64,000 bases of DNA from Ensifer sp. LCM 4579 (lineage in GTDB: Bacteria > Pseudomonadota > Alphaproteobacteria > Rhizobiales > Rhizobiaceae): positions 300,984 to 364,983 of the forward strand of contig NZ_MDDV01000024.1 of the NCBI RefSeq assembly GCF_001854885.1, in the 5' to 3' direction. Under the pieces are notes generated by a model that saw only the letters and a program-made list of their open reading frames with translations, did not search any database and was not told the origin of the DNA. Below are positions 1-8,407 of the stretch, in pieces; within the stretch, counting starts at the first letter, position 1, and every line of letters starts with the position of its first letter. A program made the position numbers and the translations under genes.

Positions 1-10
1 AGACGGCCCC

Positions 11-1723
11 TCAGTCTCTTTCCGAGGCGGGCGCGGTGTAGCGGCGGCGCACCGCTTCCGCCAGCCGCTTGCGGCTTTCGGCCGGGGCAAGCGCACGATC
101 TTCCTCGATGGCCGCGGCTTCGTCGGCGAGTTCCGGATCGCCGATGCGCTCGCCGAACCACTTCGAATAGTCGCCCGCCCGCAGGTGATGGTCCCAGGTC
201 TCGTCGTCGACCCCCTCTGCGATCTGCAGGAACATCATCAGGTTGTGGGCCCGCAGGTTCAGCCTGTTCTCCGGGCCGCGGAAATAGAAGCTCGCATCCT
301 CTCCGAGATGTCCCTCGGCATATTTCCGCGTGTGCCGCTTGCGCACCTGTTTCGGCTTTTCGACGCGGATGCGCCGCACCGGCGCGCCCGTCGAGCGCCG
401 CCAGAAGAGAACTTTCTCGTCCGACCGGCGCCGGTCGAGCCCGGCCGGCAGATCGTCTCCGGTTGCCTCGCAGAAGGTCTCGATGGCCTCCCGCCCCTTG
501 GGGCCGAGCGCCGCGACCGCGGTCACCGCCGAAAGCGCCTTGGGCGAGACCGAATCCGGGTGAACGGTGATCATGATGGTTCCGGAGCGATCGTCGGACA
601 GCGCCAGTGAAGCGCTGTCGCGCGCCGCCGGCATGAGGTGATGGGCCTCGTCGATGATCAGCCAGTGCGGCCTGCCCGTTCGCGCGCGCATCGCCGAAAT
701 GTCCGGCATCAGCTCGGCGAAAAAGGCCGGCCGCTCCTGAAGCTCGAAGCCGAGCGCGCTGACGACGACGTTGTCCTCCGGATTGGCAAGAAGCTCCAGC
801 ACCTGGCGATTCGTCGGCGTGACCGAGCCGCTGCCGACGGTCACGGCACCCTCGAGATCCTCGTAATCGCCCTCCGGATCGAAGACGCAGAACTGAAAGC
901 GTTGTTCGCGCAGCCGCTCCGAAAGCGCGGTCGCCAGCGTCGATTTTCCGATGCCCGAACTACCGGTAATGAGCAGCACGTCCGGAGGCGTTATCACGAC
1001 CGGCCCGGACTCGTCCTCGCCGATCTGCACCTGATGGCGTGCATTGGTGCAGAAGGCGAAATCCTGCGCGATGATCTCGCCGATCAATTCCTCGACGCCT
1101 TCGCCGCGTGCGCCCTCAAGCGCGAAATCGGCGGTGTCCTTCACCGCCGGCAGGGCGTTCGCCACGGCGGCGCCGCAGCCGCACATCCGCAACAGGGCGT
1201 GGTCGTTTTCCGCATCGCCGACAGCGACGACATTCAGGAAAGAGAGTTGCATCTCCTTGAGCGCGGCCTTGAGCCCGCTCGCCTTGTTGACCCCGCTCGG
1301 CAGCACCATGACGGCGCCCTTGTTGAAGATGATCTCCAGCTCGAGCCCGAGCTCGTGGATCGCCTCGAGCACGGCTGTCTGATGCGGCTCCCAGGTGGCG
1401 ACGATCGTGCGCCCGACTGAGATATTGTCGACGCCCTTGTCTCTCAGAAGATCGACGAACTCCGCCGGCGGCGCCGGCGCCAGCGGCCGCTCCTCTTCGG
1501 TCTCCGGCGTATAGAGGAGCGCGCCATTCTCGGCGACGATCTTGTCGAAGAGATCGGTTTGCGGAAAGACGCTCTTCAGATCCGGCAGTTCGCGGCCGGT
1601 GACGAGCAGCAGCTTGCGGCCGGTCTCCCGCAGCCTTTTCAGCGCTTCGAGGCTTTCGGGCCTGACCGTGCCATGATCGGCCAGGGTCCCGTCATAGTCC
1701 GTCGCAAGGGCCATGTAATACAT
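11..1723 (-). CDS. HAD-IIB phosphatase fused to a P-loop ATPase domain
   Basis: About 570 residues. The N-terminal third is a HAD-superfamily phosphatase of the Cof/sucrose-phosphatase type: nucleophile motif DYDGT at residues 9-13 and acidic motif GDAEND near 169. The C-terminal half is a separate P-loop ATPase, with Walker A GSSGIGKST near 254 and Walker B LIIDEAHH near 355, resembling HerA/DUF87-type ATPases. A longer reading frame starts at 1831. I chose the ATG at 1723 because the HAD fold begins right after it and AAGGAAAGG lies upstream. Known: HAD-IIB enzymes dephosphorylate sugar phosphates. What the ATPase adds is unknown, and the substrate cannot be read from the sequence. Confidence 0.8.
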   Translation of the reverse strand: MYYMALATDYDGTLADHGTVRPESLEALKRLRETGRKLLLVTGRELPDLKSVFPQTDLFDKIVAENGALLYTPETEEERPLAPAPPAEFVDLLRDKGVDNISVGRTIVATWEPHQTAVLEAIHELGLELEIIFNKGAVMVLPSGVNKASGLKAALKEMQLSFLNVVAVGDAENDHALLRMCGCGAAVANALPAVKDTADFALEGARGEGVEELIGEIIAQDFAFCTNARHQVQIGEDESGPVVITPPDVLLITGSSGIGKSTLATALSERLREQRFQFCVFDPEGDYEDLEGAVTVGSGSVTPTNRQVLELLANPEDNVVVSALGFELQERPAFFAELMPDISAMRARTGRPHWLIIDEAHHLMPAARDSASLALSDDRSGTIMITVHPDSVSPKALSAVTAVAALGPKGREAIETFCEATGDDLPAGLDRRRSDEKVLFWRRSTGAPVRRIRVEKPKQVRKRHTRKYAEGHLGEDASFYFRGPENRLNLRAHNLMMFLQIAEGVDDETWDHHLRAGDYSKWFGERIGDPELADEAAAIEEDRALAPAESRKRLAEAVRRRYTAPASERD

Positions 1724-1905
1724 GCGGGCTGCCTTTCCTTGGGGCTCGTTCTGCAAGATGGAACGTGAAAGCTCGGGGCTGGTTCCCGCGGCGCTGGCTC
1801 GGAGCTCCGCCGGGTCGGTCGGCTTGGGCATGGATCTTCGGGTCCAAGCGCCCCAAGCAGGAGCGGCCAGTCAAACTGCCGCTCCGCCCGCTCTGGCAGG
1901 GCCAG

Positions 1906-2982
1906 TCAGAGCCTCGCTTCGAGCACCAGGTTGAAAGGCGTCTCGAAAGCGCGGCGGAAGCGGGTGAAGCCCGCCTTGCGGAAGACATCGGCCAGCCGCC
2001 CCTCGCCGGCCTGCGCGCCGAGCACCAGGCGACCGCCGTCGGAGATCGCATGGGCACAGCAGATGGTGGTCGAGGCCGCGTAGTACAACCTTCCCACCGG
2101 CGAGATGTTGTCCTCGACGCGGTCATTCGCGAAGGGCTCCACCAGCATGACGACGCCGTCCGGCGCCAGTGCCTTGGCGGCATGACTCGCTGCCGCTACC
2201 GGATCGCCCATGTCGTGCAGCGCGTCGAAGAAGCAGATCAGGTCGTAATCCTTGCCCGGATAGCCATCGGCGCGCGCCTCGCGGAAGGTCGTCTGGTCGG
2301 CAATGCCCGCTTTGGCTGCGGCTTTCCGCGCCTCGAACAGCGACTCCTGATGCGTATCGAAGCCGCAGAACCTCGATGCCGGGAAGGCCTCCGCCATCAG
2401 CACCGTCGAATGGCCGTGGCCGCATCCGACGTCGGCAACAAGGCCGCCCGCCTTGAGCTTGTCGACGACGCCGTCGAGAGCTGGCAACCATTCGGAGACC
2501 AAACTCGCCTTGTAGGCGTTGCGATAGAAGGATGCGACCCCGCAGGAGAGCCGCCCGTCGTGGTCGCCCCATGGGATACCTCTACCGGTGCGGAACGCCT
2601 CAACGGCCTTGTTCTCGTCCGCCCACATGGATGCGGGGACTGCCCAGGCATTGGGAATGAAGGTGGGGCTGTCCGGATCGGCAAGCACGAGGGCCTGTTC
2701 CGGAGTGAGCTCGTAGGTGTTGCTGACACTGTGGTAGGCGACGTAGCCGCCTGCGACTTGCGAATTGAGCCATTCGCAAACATAGCGTTCAGCGCAGCCG
2801 CTACGCCTTGCCAGTTCGCGCGCGCTGAGCGGGCCGGCCCCAGCCATAGCCTTGTACAGACCAAGCCGATTGCCGAGGCTGATCATGACGCCGCCATAGC
2901 CGGCCGAAAGATCGCCGACCGCTCGTGCGACAAGCGCATCGAGCTTCGCAGAATCGATTGTGCCGCGGTAAGTGTGTTTCAT
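1906..2982 (-). CDS. SAM-dependent methyltransferase with N-terminal winged helix
   Basis: About 358 residues. The N-terminal 100 residues look like the winged-helix dimerisation domain seen in Rv2258c-type methyltransferases (LGLYKAMAGAGPLSARELA, then a recognition-helix-like stretch). A class I Rossmann methyltransferase follows, with the SAM-binding motif VADVGCGHGHST near residue 175 and an acidic motif (FCGFDTH) about 25 residues later. The ATG at 2982 is preceded by AAGAGGAGA, so the longer frame to 3105 is rejected. It is divergent from the GlxA-type regulator at 3176, with 193 bp between the two starts, so that regulator may control it. The methyl acceptor is unknown. Confidence 0.85.
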   Translation of the reverse strand: MKHTYRGTIDSAKLDALVARAVGDLSAGYGGVMISLGNRLGLYKAMAGAGPLSARELARRSGCAERYVCEWLNSQVAGGYVAYHSVSNTYELTPEQALVLADPDSPTFIPNAWAVPASMWADENKAVEAFRTGRGIPWGDHDGRLSCGVASFYRNAYKASLVSEWLPALDGVVDKLKAGGLVADVGCGHGHSTVLMAEAFPASRFCGFDTHQESLFEARKAAAKAGIADQTTFREARADGYPGKDYDLICFFDALHDMGDPVAAASHAAKALAPDGVVMLVEPFANDRVEDNISPVGRLYYAASTTICCAHAISDGGRLVLGAQAGEGRLADVFRKAGFTRFRRAFETPFNLVLEARL

Positions 2983-3175
2983 GCTCTTGTCTCCTCTTGA
3001 AGCGCCCCCGGGGAAAGACCCGGGCTGCCTCATCAATCGCAGAGACAGGGCACGAGAGGCAGAGCCGTTCTCTCCAGAATCGGGCCGTTCGGGCCACATG
3101 TGCATCAGCAGCCCAGGGAACGTGGCGCGACAATCTCGCCGGCGCTATTGTTGGACCCGCAAAGAGGGAGTCGAC

Positions 3176-4240
3176 ATGCTGCGTGATACAGTTGCGACCA
3201 GATCCGAGCCGCTCCACGTGAGCCTCATCGCCATTCCGGAGGCCGTCGTCTCCACGCTCTCCGGTATCTTCGACGTGATGAACGCCTTCGCCATGATGCC
3301 GTCCCCCGACAATGCAGCGTTACCGGCACCGCCGTTTCGCGTCGAGATCGTCGGGCTCAGACCGGGGTTACTTGAGCTCGCCAGCCGCGTCCCGGTCATG
3401 GTCCAGCGCAGCGTCGACGAGCTCGAGGCAACCGACATCATCATCGTCCCATCGATCCTGCTTGGCCCGGAGGGTTGGCAGAAGGGCCTGCATCCGGAAC
3501 TGGTCGGCTGGTGTCGCGCGATGCATAGACGCGGAGCGCTCCTGTGCTCGGCGTGTTCAGGCATTTTCCTGCTTGCCGAAACCGGGCTCTTCGATGGCGA
3601 GCAAGCGACGGTGCATTTCGGCTATGCGGCAGCCTTCGCCTCTACCTTTCCGCAGGTGCCGATCCGCCCCGAGCGCGTGCTCGTCGTCTCCGGTAAGAGC
3701 GACGAGCTCATCACTTCCGGAGCGTCGATGACATGGCACGATCTGGTGCTGTATCTGATCGCGCGCCACGCTGGAGCAACATCCGCACAGACGGTCGCGC
3801 GATCCTTCGCGCTGCAATGGCACCAGGACGGGCTCGCGCCCTACATCGTTTTCCAGGGGCGCAAGGACCACGGAGATCACGCGATTCAATCGGCCCAGGA
3901 CTGGGTTGCCACGCACTTCTCTGTGGCCAGGCCCGTGGAAGAAATGATCCGGCGCACCGGGCTCACCGAGCGTACCTTCAAACGACGGTTCACCAGCGCC
4001 ACGGGCCTTAGCCCAATCGCCTATGTTCAGCGCCTGCGAATAGAAGATGCCAAGCGCCGCCTGGAGCGGACCGAAGCCTCGGTGGACGAAATCAGCTGGA
4101 GCGTCGGCTACGAAGAACCCGCCTTCTTCCGCCGCCTCTTCAAACGCATCACCGGCCTGCCGCCGGGGGTCTATCGGAGGCGTTTCAAGATACCCGACTA
4201 TGCCCTTCCACTTTCCCGAGGCGGAGGAGCCGGTCCATGA
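3176..4240 (+). CDS. GlxA-type AraC-family transcriptional regulator (DJ-1/PfpI-like sensor domain)
   Basis: 354 residues. Residues 10-200 form a DJ-1/PfpI-like class I glutamine-amidotransferase fold with the cysteine elbow in LLCSACSGIF. The C-terminal about 100 residues hold two AraC helix-turn-helix motifs, the second in VDEISWSVGYEEPAFFRRLF, followed by the usual TG(L)PPGVYRRRF ending. The ATG at 3176 follows an AAAGAGGGAG ribosome-binding site; an in-frame extension to 2972 lacks one. In this family the N-terminal domain senses a metabolite (GbdR and ArgR-like members respond to amines or amino acids). The divergent methyltransferase is the obvious target candidate, by inference only. 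Confidence 0.88.
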   Translation: MLRDTVATRSEPLHVSLIAIPEAVVSTLSGIFDVMNAFAMMPSPDNAALPAPPFRVEIVGLRPGLLELASRVPVMVQRSVDELEATDIIIVPSILLGPEGWQKGLHPELVGWCRAMHRRGALLCSACSGIFLLAETGLFDGEQATVHFGYAAAFASTFPQVPIRPERVLVVSGKSDELITSGASMTWHDLVLYLIARHAGATSAQTVARSFALQWHQDGLAPYIVFQGRKDHGDHAIQSAQDWVATHFSVARPVEEMIRRTGLTERTFKRRFTSATGLSPIAYVQRLRIEDAKRRLERTEASVDEISWSVGYEEPAFFRRLFKRITGLPPGVYRRRFKIPDYALPLSRGGGAGP

Positions 4241-4313
4241 GTGGCGGTCCCTGTCGGCAGCGGGCATCGACCCGACTTGAGCCCCATTCGCCGAGCCGCC
4301 TAACCAGTCACTG

Positions 4314-5345
4314 CTAAAGGCGCCAGCCATGGCCGATGACGAAAGGCACCGAGGCGCCCGCATCGATCGCCACGCTGCTATAGGTCTTGAGCCGCTGGCC
4401 GTCCCGCAGCACGAGGTCCAGCGCGAAGCGCTCGCCCTCGAAGAGGCAGGAAATCACCCGCATGGGGATCCCCTCGGTATTTCCGTGGACATGCTCGGGG
4501 CGAATGAGCACATCCGCCGGCGGTCCACCGCTTTGGTCTCCCGCTTCGATCGCCGCGCTGAGGAGCGGCCAATCGAGCTGCCGCCCCGCCCTCTCGGGCA
4601 GTCTCAGCCGCAAGATGCTGCCGCGGCCGATCAGGCCGCCGACGACCCGGCCCTCGGGGCGCGCATAGATCTCCGCCGGTGGCGCCACCTGCAGGAGCCG
4701 GCCTTCCGACATCACCGCGACGTCGGTCGCGAGCGCCATCGCCTCCGCCTGGTCGTGCGTCACATAGATCATGGTCGCGCCGGAGCGCTCGTGAAAGGCG
4801 CGGAAGGTTTCCTCCATCGCCTTGCGCAGATGCTGGTCGAGATTGGCGAGCGGCTCGTCGAGCAGGACGACATCCGGTTCGGTGACGAGGCAGCGCGCGA
4901 GCGCCACCCGCTGCCGCTGCCCGCCGGAGAGCGCCGCCGGCCGCCGCTCGGCAAAATCCCCGAGCTCGACGAGCGCCAGCGCCTCGGTGACCCGCCGGCG
5001 ACAGGCCTCGCCGGAGACGCCGCGCACTTTCAGGGGATAGCCGACGTTCTCCGCCACCGTCATATGCGGCCAGAGCGCATAGGACTGGAACACCATCGCC
5101 ATGTTGCGCCTTTCCGGCGGCAGCGACCGGGCGGCGTCCGAAAGCCGCCGCCCGCCGAATTCGATCGAACCCTCCGTCGGCTGCTCGAAGCCCGCGATCA
5201 TCCTGAGAACCGTCGTCTTGCCGCAGCCGGAGGGACCGAGCAGCGCCAGGAATCCCCGCCGGCGGACCGCAAGCGAGACACTCGAAACCGCCGGGCGCCC
5301 GTCTCCAAAATCCTTCGTTACATGATCGAGAATCAATTGCGCCAC
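4314..5345 (-). CDS. ABC transporter ATP-binding protein (Fbp/Pot type)
   Basis: 343 residues. It has Walker A GPSGCGKTT, Q-loop VFQSYALWPHMTV, signature LSGGQRQRVALAR, Walker B VVLLDEPLANLD and switch His in VTHDQAEAMA, followed by a C-terminal TOBE-like regulatory region. I place the start at the GTG at 5345, inside the permease end: the two genes overlap by 13 bp, which implies translational coupling. The frame upstream of that GTG lies antiparallel-shifted within the permease and is not coding. It is the third gene of an importer whose other genes lie upstream on the same strand. The order and fused permease fit the Fe(III)/FbpABC or AfuABC group, but the substrate is not proven. Confidence 0.9.
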   Translation of the reverse strand: MAQLILDHVTKDFGDGRPAVSSVSLAVRRRGFLALLGPSGCGKTTVLRMIAGFEQPTEGSIEFGGRRLSDAARSLPPERRNMAMVFQSYALWPHMTVAENVGYPLKVRGVSGEACRRRVTEALALVELGDFAERRPAALSGGQRQRVALARCLVTEPDVVLLDEPLANLDQHLRKAMEETFRAFHERSGATMIYVTHDQAEAMALATDVAVMSEGRLLQVAPPAEIYARPEGRVVGGLIGRGSILRLRLPERAGRQLDWPLLSAAIEAGDQSGGPPADVLIRPEHVHGNTEGIPMRVISCLFEGERFALDLVLRDGQRLKTYSSVAIDAGASVPFVIGHGWRL

Positions 5346-7126
5346 GGCAGCACGCCCTCCGGCAGGTGTTTCGCGGAGATTTCCAGCGCCGCCATCAGGG
5401 CGATCACCATGAGGACGACGAGGACCGAGAGCGCGGAGGCGAGATCGGAGGAACCGCTGTCGTCGAGATTGAAGATCGCCACCCCGAGGGTCTGCGTGCC
5501 GGCCGACCAGAGCAGCGCCGAGACCGTCAGTTCGTTCGCCGCGATCAGGAAGACGAGGATGACGGAGGCGCCGGCCGCGGGCGCGATCACCGGCAGCAGC
5601 ACGTCGCGCATGCGGCGCAGGAAACCGGCCCCCGCGAGCCGCGCCGCCTCTTCGAGCGACGGATCCATCTGCAGCATGGCGCTCATCACCGGCTTCAGGC
5701 TGATCGCAAGGAAGGACGAGAAATAGGCGGCGAGGATGATCCAGATCGTGCCGTAGAGCGAAAACCCGACGAGCGGCAGCGGCGCCGCGAAGAGAAGGAC
5801 GAAGGCGACGGCAAGGACGATGCCCGGCAGCGCATAGGGAATCTCGATGAGACACGCCAGGAGATTGGCAAGCGCGCCCTTCCGGCGCGTGAGCAAATAA
5901 GCGGCCGGCACGGTGACGACGAGCAGGCCGACCGCGGCGGCGGAGGCGAGGAAGAGCGAATTGCGAAATGCCGTCAGCGTCAAGGATTGGCGGAAGAGAA
6001 TTTCGCCATAGGCGCGGAAGGAGACGGTTTCGAGCGTGAGCGGCACGCCATAGGCCGGCACCAGCGAGCTTGCGACGAGTGCCAGCAGCGGCGCGACGAG
6101 CACGAGCGCCAGCACGCCCCAGAGCAGGCCTTCCACGACGAGCCTGAAGCGGCCGAGCGAAAAGGCGGCACGCGCACCGGAAAGGCCGAGCAGGCGATAG
6201 TCCCGGCCCTGGAGCATCCGCTGCTGCAGGAGGAGCCCGGCGGCGGAAATGATGGCGATCAGGGTCGAGAGCACGGCGATCTCGGCGAAGGTGGAACTGC
6301 CGAAGCTCGCGAGCCGGCTGTAGATCAGCGTCGGCAGCGTTTCGATCGAGGCGGGAATACCGAGGATCGCCGGAATGCCGAAATTGCCGATGCCGGAAAC
6401 GAAGGCGATCGCCGCCCCTGCGACCAGTCCCGGACTTGCGAGCGGCAGCAGGATGTCGCGGAAGACCCGCCAGGGCGAAGCGCCCGCAAGCCGCGCCGCC
6501 TCGACGCCGTCGCGCGGGATTGCGGCAAGCCCGGCCTTCACCGCCAGGAAGACGAGCGGCGCATGCTGCACGCCGAGGAGAAGCGCGATGCCGGAAAGCG
6601 AATAGAGCGGCTGCGAACTGCCGAGCGGCGGCGCCAGCCCCAGCGTCTTCAGAAGCGGGCTCGACGGGCCCGACATCTCCACCCAGGCAAGCGCCGTCAC
6701 CTGCGGCGGGATCATCATCGGCAGCATGAAGGCGAAGCTCAAGAAGAGCTTGCCGCGAATGTCGGTGAGCGCCAGGGCGAAGGCGAAGAGCGTGCCGAGC
6801 ACCAGCGAAACGGTCATGCCGCCTGTGGCGGTCAGCACCGTGTTGCGGAGCGCGGCGAAGGTGGCGGGCTCCAGAAGCACCTTTGCGCCGTCGCCCTCTG
6901 TCAAGCCGCCAAGCCCGGCCCAGCCGAGACGGATCAGCGGCAGCGCCGAAAGCAGGAAGATGAGGCAGAAGACCAGGGGCAACAGCCAGCCGGGCTCGCC
7001 GCCGGCGGTCGCCCGTGGGTTGCGCCCGGGGCCCTGCGGCGCCAGCCGCTTCGGCCTACGTAATCCGTCTTCCGTAACGTCAGGCGGCAATGCGTGGGTC
7101 AGTTCCTTCGCGAGCCCGCCCGGCAC
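5333..7126 (-). CDS. ABC transporter permease, two fused permease units (FbpB type)
   Basis: About 597 residues from the GTG at 7126. It carries two repeats of the binding-protein-dependent permease domain, about 12 membrane segments, each with an EAA-like loop (GVEAARLAGASPWRVF and LEEAARLAGAGFLRRM). This is the FbpB/SfuB layout for Fe(III) import. The start is uncertain. The frame stays open to 7396, but a perfect 17-bp hairpin at 7232-7271 would fall inside that extension, whose residues are unlike a permease. The GTG at 7126 has GAGGGGAGG upstream at about 11 nt. A TTG nearer the first membrane segment is another option. Confidence 0.85.
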   Translation of the reverse strand: MPGGLAKELTHALPPDVTEDGLRRPKRLAPQGPGRNPRATAGGEPGWLLPLVFCLIFLLSALPLIRLGWAGLGGLTEGDGAKVLLEPATFAALRNTVLTATGGMTVSLVLGTLFAFALALTDIRGKLFLSFAFMLPMMIPPQVTALAWVEMSGPSSPLLKTLGLAPPLGSSQPLYSLSGIALLLGVQHAPLVFLAVKAGLAAIPRDGVEAARLAGASPWRVFRDILLPLASPGLVAGAAIAFVSGIGNFGIPAILGIPASIETLPTLIYSRLASFGSSTFAEIAVLSTLIAIISAAGLLLQQRMLQGRDYRLLGLSGARAAFSLGRFRLVVEGLLWGVLALVLVAPLLALVASSLVPAYGVPLTLETVSFRAYGEILFRQSLTLTAFRNSLFLASAAAVGLLVVTVPAAYLLTRRKGALANLLACLIEIPYALPGIVLAVAFVLLFAAPLPLVGFSLYGTIWIILAAYFSSFLAISLKPVMSAMLQMDPSLEEAARLAGAGFLRRMRDVLLPVIAPAAGASVILVFLIAANELTVSALLWSAGTQTLGVAIFNLDDSGSSDLASALSVLVVLMVIALMAALEISAKHLPEGVLPWRN

Positions 7127-7231
7127 CGCCGGCGCTGCCTCCCCTCGCCGTCCGGCGCCTCCCAGCGCTTCGCCGCCAAAGGCAAGCCGCAGCCCGCCGA
7201 AACGGCGGCTGTGGACGATCTCGTCCGTTCC

Positions 7232-7271
7232 CGAGCAGGCATTCGCGGATTTCCCCGCGAATGCCTGCTCG
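7232..7271. terminator. 17-bp perfect inverted repeat between binding-protein and permease genes
   Basis: The arms at 7232-7248 and 7255-7271 are exact reverse complements around a 6-nt loop. The hairpin sits in the 220-bp gap between the solute-binding-protein stop (7347) and the proposed permease start (7126). No T-run follows on the minus strand, so it looks like an intercistronic mRNA-stabilising or attenuating hairpin rather than a full terminator. Such structures commonly raise binding-protein expression relative to the membrane subunits. Confidence 0.6.
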
Positions 7272-7346
7272 AATTCCCTTGTCTGCCGCCATTTCTGATC
7301 CGAAAGCCGTGGCACGCCTTTGCCAAACCTGCTCAGCATCAGCCGA

Positions 7347-8327
7347 TCAGTTGGTGCCGAAGACGCCGGAGAAGGTCTTGAGGTCCGCCTCGGCATTCTT
7401 CACCGCCGCGGCCGCATCGACCGGCAGAACCTTGATCGTCTCGCGGGCCGGAAAACCTTGCGGCAGCGCCACGCCGTTGCGAGCCGGGATGTAGCCCATC
7501 TTCGATGCCAGCTTCTGGCCCTCCTTGGAGAGGAGGAAATCGACGAATTTCTTCGCGGCTTCTGCGTTCTTCGTGGTCTTGAGGATCGCGACCGGCTCGG
7601 TGACGGCGGAAACGCCTTCCGCCGGGAAGACGAACTCCACCGGGGCGCCCTTGGCCTTTTCGCGGATGGCCATGAAATCGACCACCATGCCATAGGCCTT
7701 CTCGCCGGTCGCGACCGCCTTCAACACGCCGCCATTGCCGCCGGCGGCCGTCGCGCCGTTTTCGGCGAGCGCCCTGTAGTAGTCCCAGCCGAGGCCGTCG
7801 ATCTCGGTCAAGGTCTGCGCATGGATCAGCGCCGCGCCGGAGGTGAGCGGGCTCGGCATGGTGACGAGGCCCTTTGCCTCCGGCTTCGCCAGGTCCTGCC
7901 ATCCCGTGGGCTTCATCGCGGCGGCCGCGTTGTAGATGATGCCGGTGGTGATCATCTTCGTCGAGTAGTAGGCGCCATCCGCGTCGAACAGCGCGGCATC
8001 GTAAGCCGCCGCTTCCGGAGACTTGTAAGGCATCAGGTGCCCCGCCTCCTTCAACCGCTCCATCGTCACAGTGTCGGCGATCAAGAGCACATCCGCCGCC
8101 GGATTGCCCGCCTCGATCTCGGCCATCAGCTTGGCCACGATCTTCGTCGTGCCCTCACGCACCCACTCGACCTCGACACCGGGATTTGCCGCCTCGAACG
8201 CATCCACCGTCGCCTGCGCATCCTCATTCGGCTGGCTGGTGTAGAGGATCAGGCTTTCGGCTTGCGCCGCGGTGGAGAGAAGACCGGCAATGGCTGCTGC
8301 GGCAACGGCGGAGATGATCGTTTTCAT
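7347..8327 (-). CDS. ABC transporter periplasmic solute-binding protein (Fe(III)/AfuA-like family)
   Basis: 326 residues with a Sec signal peptide (cleavage expected after AAQA, residue about 23). The mature start, LILYTSQPNEDAQATVDAFE, is typical of family-1/Fe(III)-type binding proteins (FbpA, AfuA, FutA, and the 2-aminoethylphosphonate binders). A YY pair near residue 117 could supply Fe-binding tyrosines, but I cannot prove the ligand. It is the first gene of the leftward importer. The long gap and hairpin downstream fit its usual over-expression compared with permease and ATPase. Confidence 0.88.
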   Translation of the reverse strand: MKTIISAVAAAAIAGLLSTAAQAESLILYTSQPNEDAQATVDAFEAANPGVEVEWVREGTTKIVAKLMAEIEAGNPAADVLLIADTVTMERLKEAGHLMPYKSPEAAAYDAALFDADGAYYSTKMITTGIIYNAAAAMKPTGWQDLAKPEAKGLVTMPSPLTSGAALIHAQTLTEIDGLGWDYYRALAENGATAAGGNGGVLKAVATGEKAYGMVVDFMAIREKAKGAPVEFVFPAEGVSAVTEPVAILKTTKNAEAAKKFVDFLLSKEGQKLASKMGYIPARNGVALPQGFPARETIKVLPVDAAAAVKNAEADLKTFSGVFGTN

Positions 8328-8407
8328 GGCGTAGCCCTCGGCTCGTGGAAGATGGAGCCGAGGGATAGTGGCGGTGTTTTACAGGGGTGTGACAAGGGGC
8401 CGATGCG

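Noticed and set aside
638..1420. 260-codon plus-strand frame opposite the HAD/ATPase gene
   Set aside because: Arg/His/Gly-rich shadow translation; no family motifs.
5366..7063. 565-codon open frame on the plus strand opposite the ABC permease
   Set aside because: High-GC antisense frame with low-complexity Arg/Glu/Gly content; the opposite strand encodes a clear double permease.
7127..7396. Longer permease N terminus
   Set aside because: Extension contains the 17-bp hairpin and residues unlike a permease; the upstream binding-protein gene ends at 7347.
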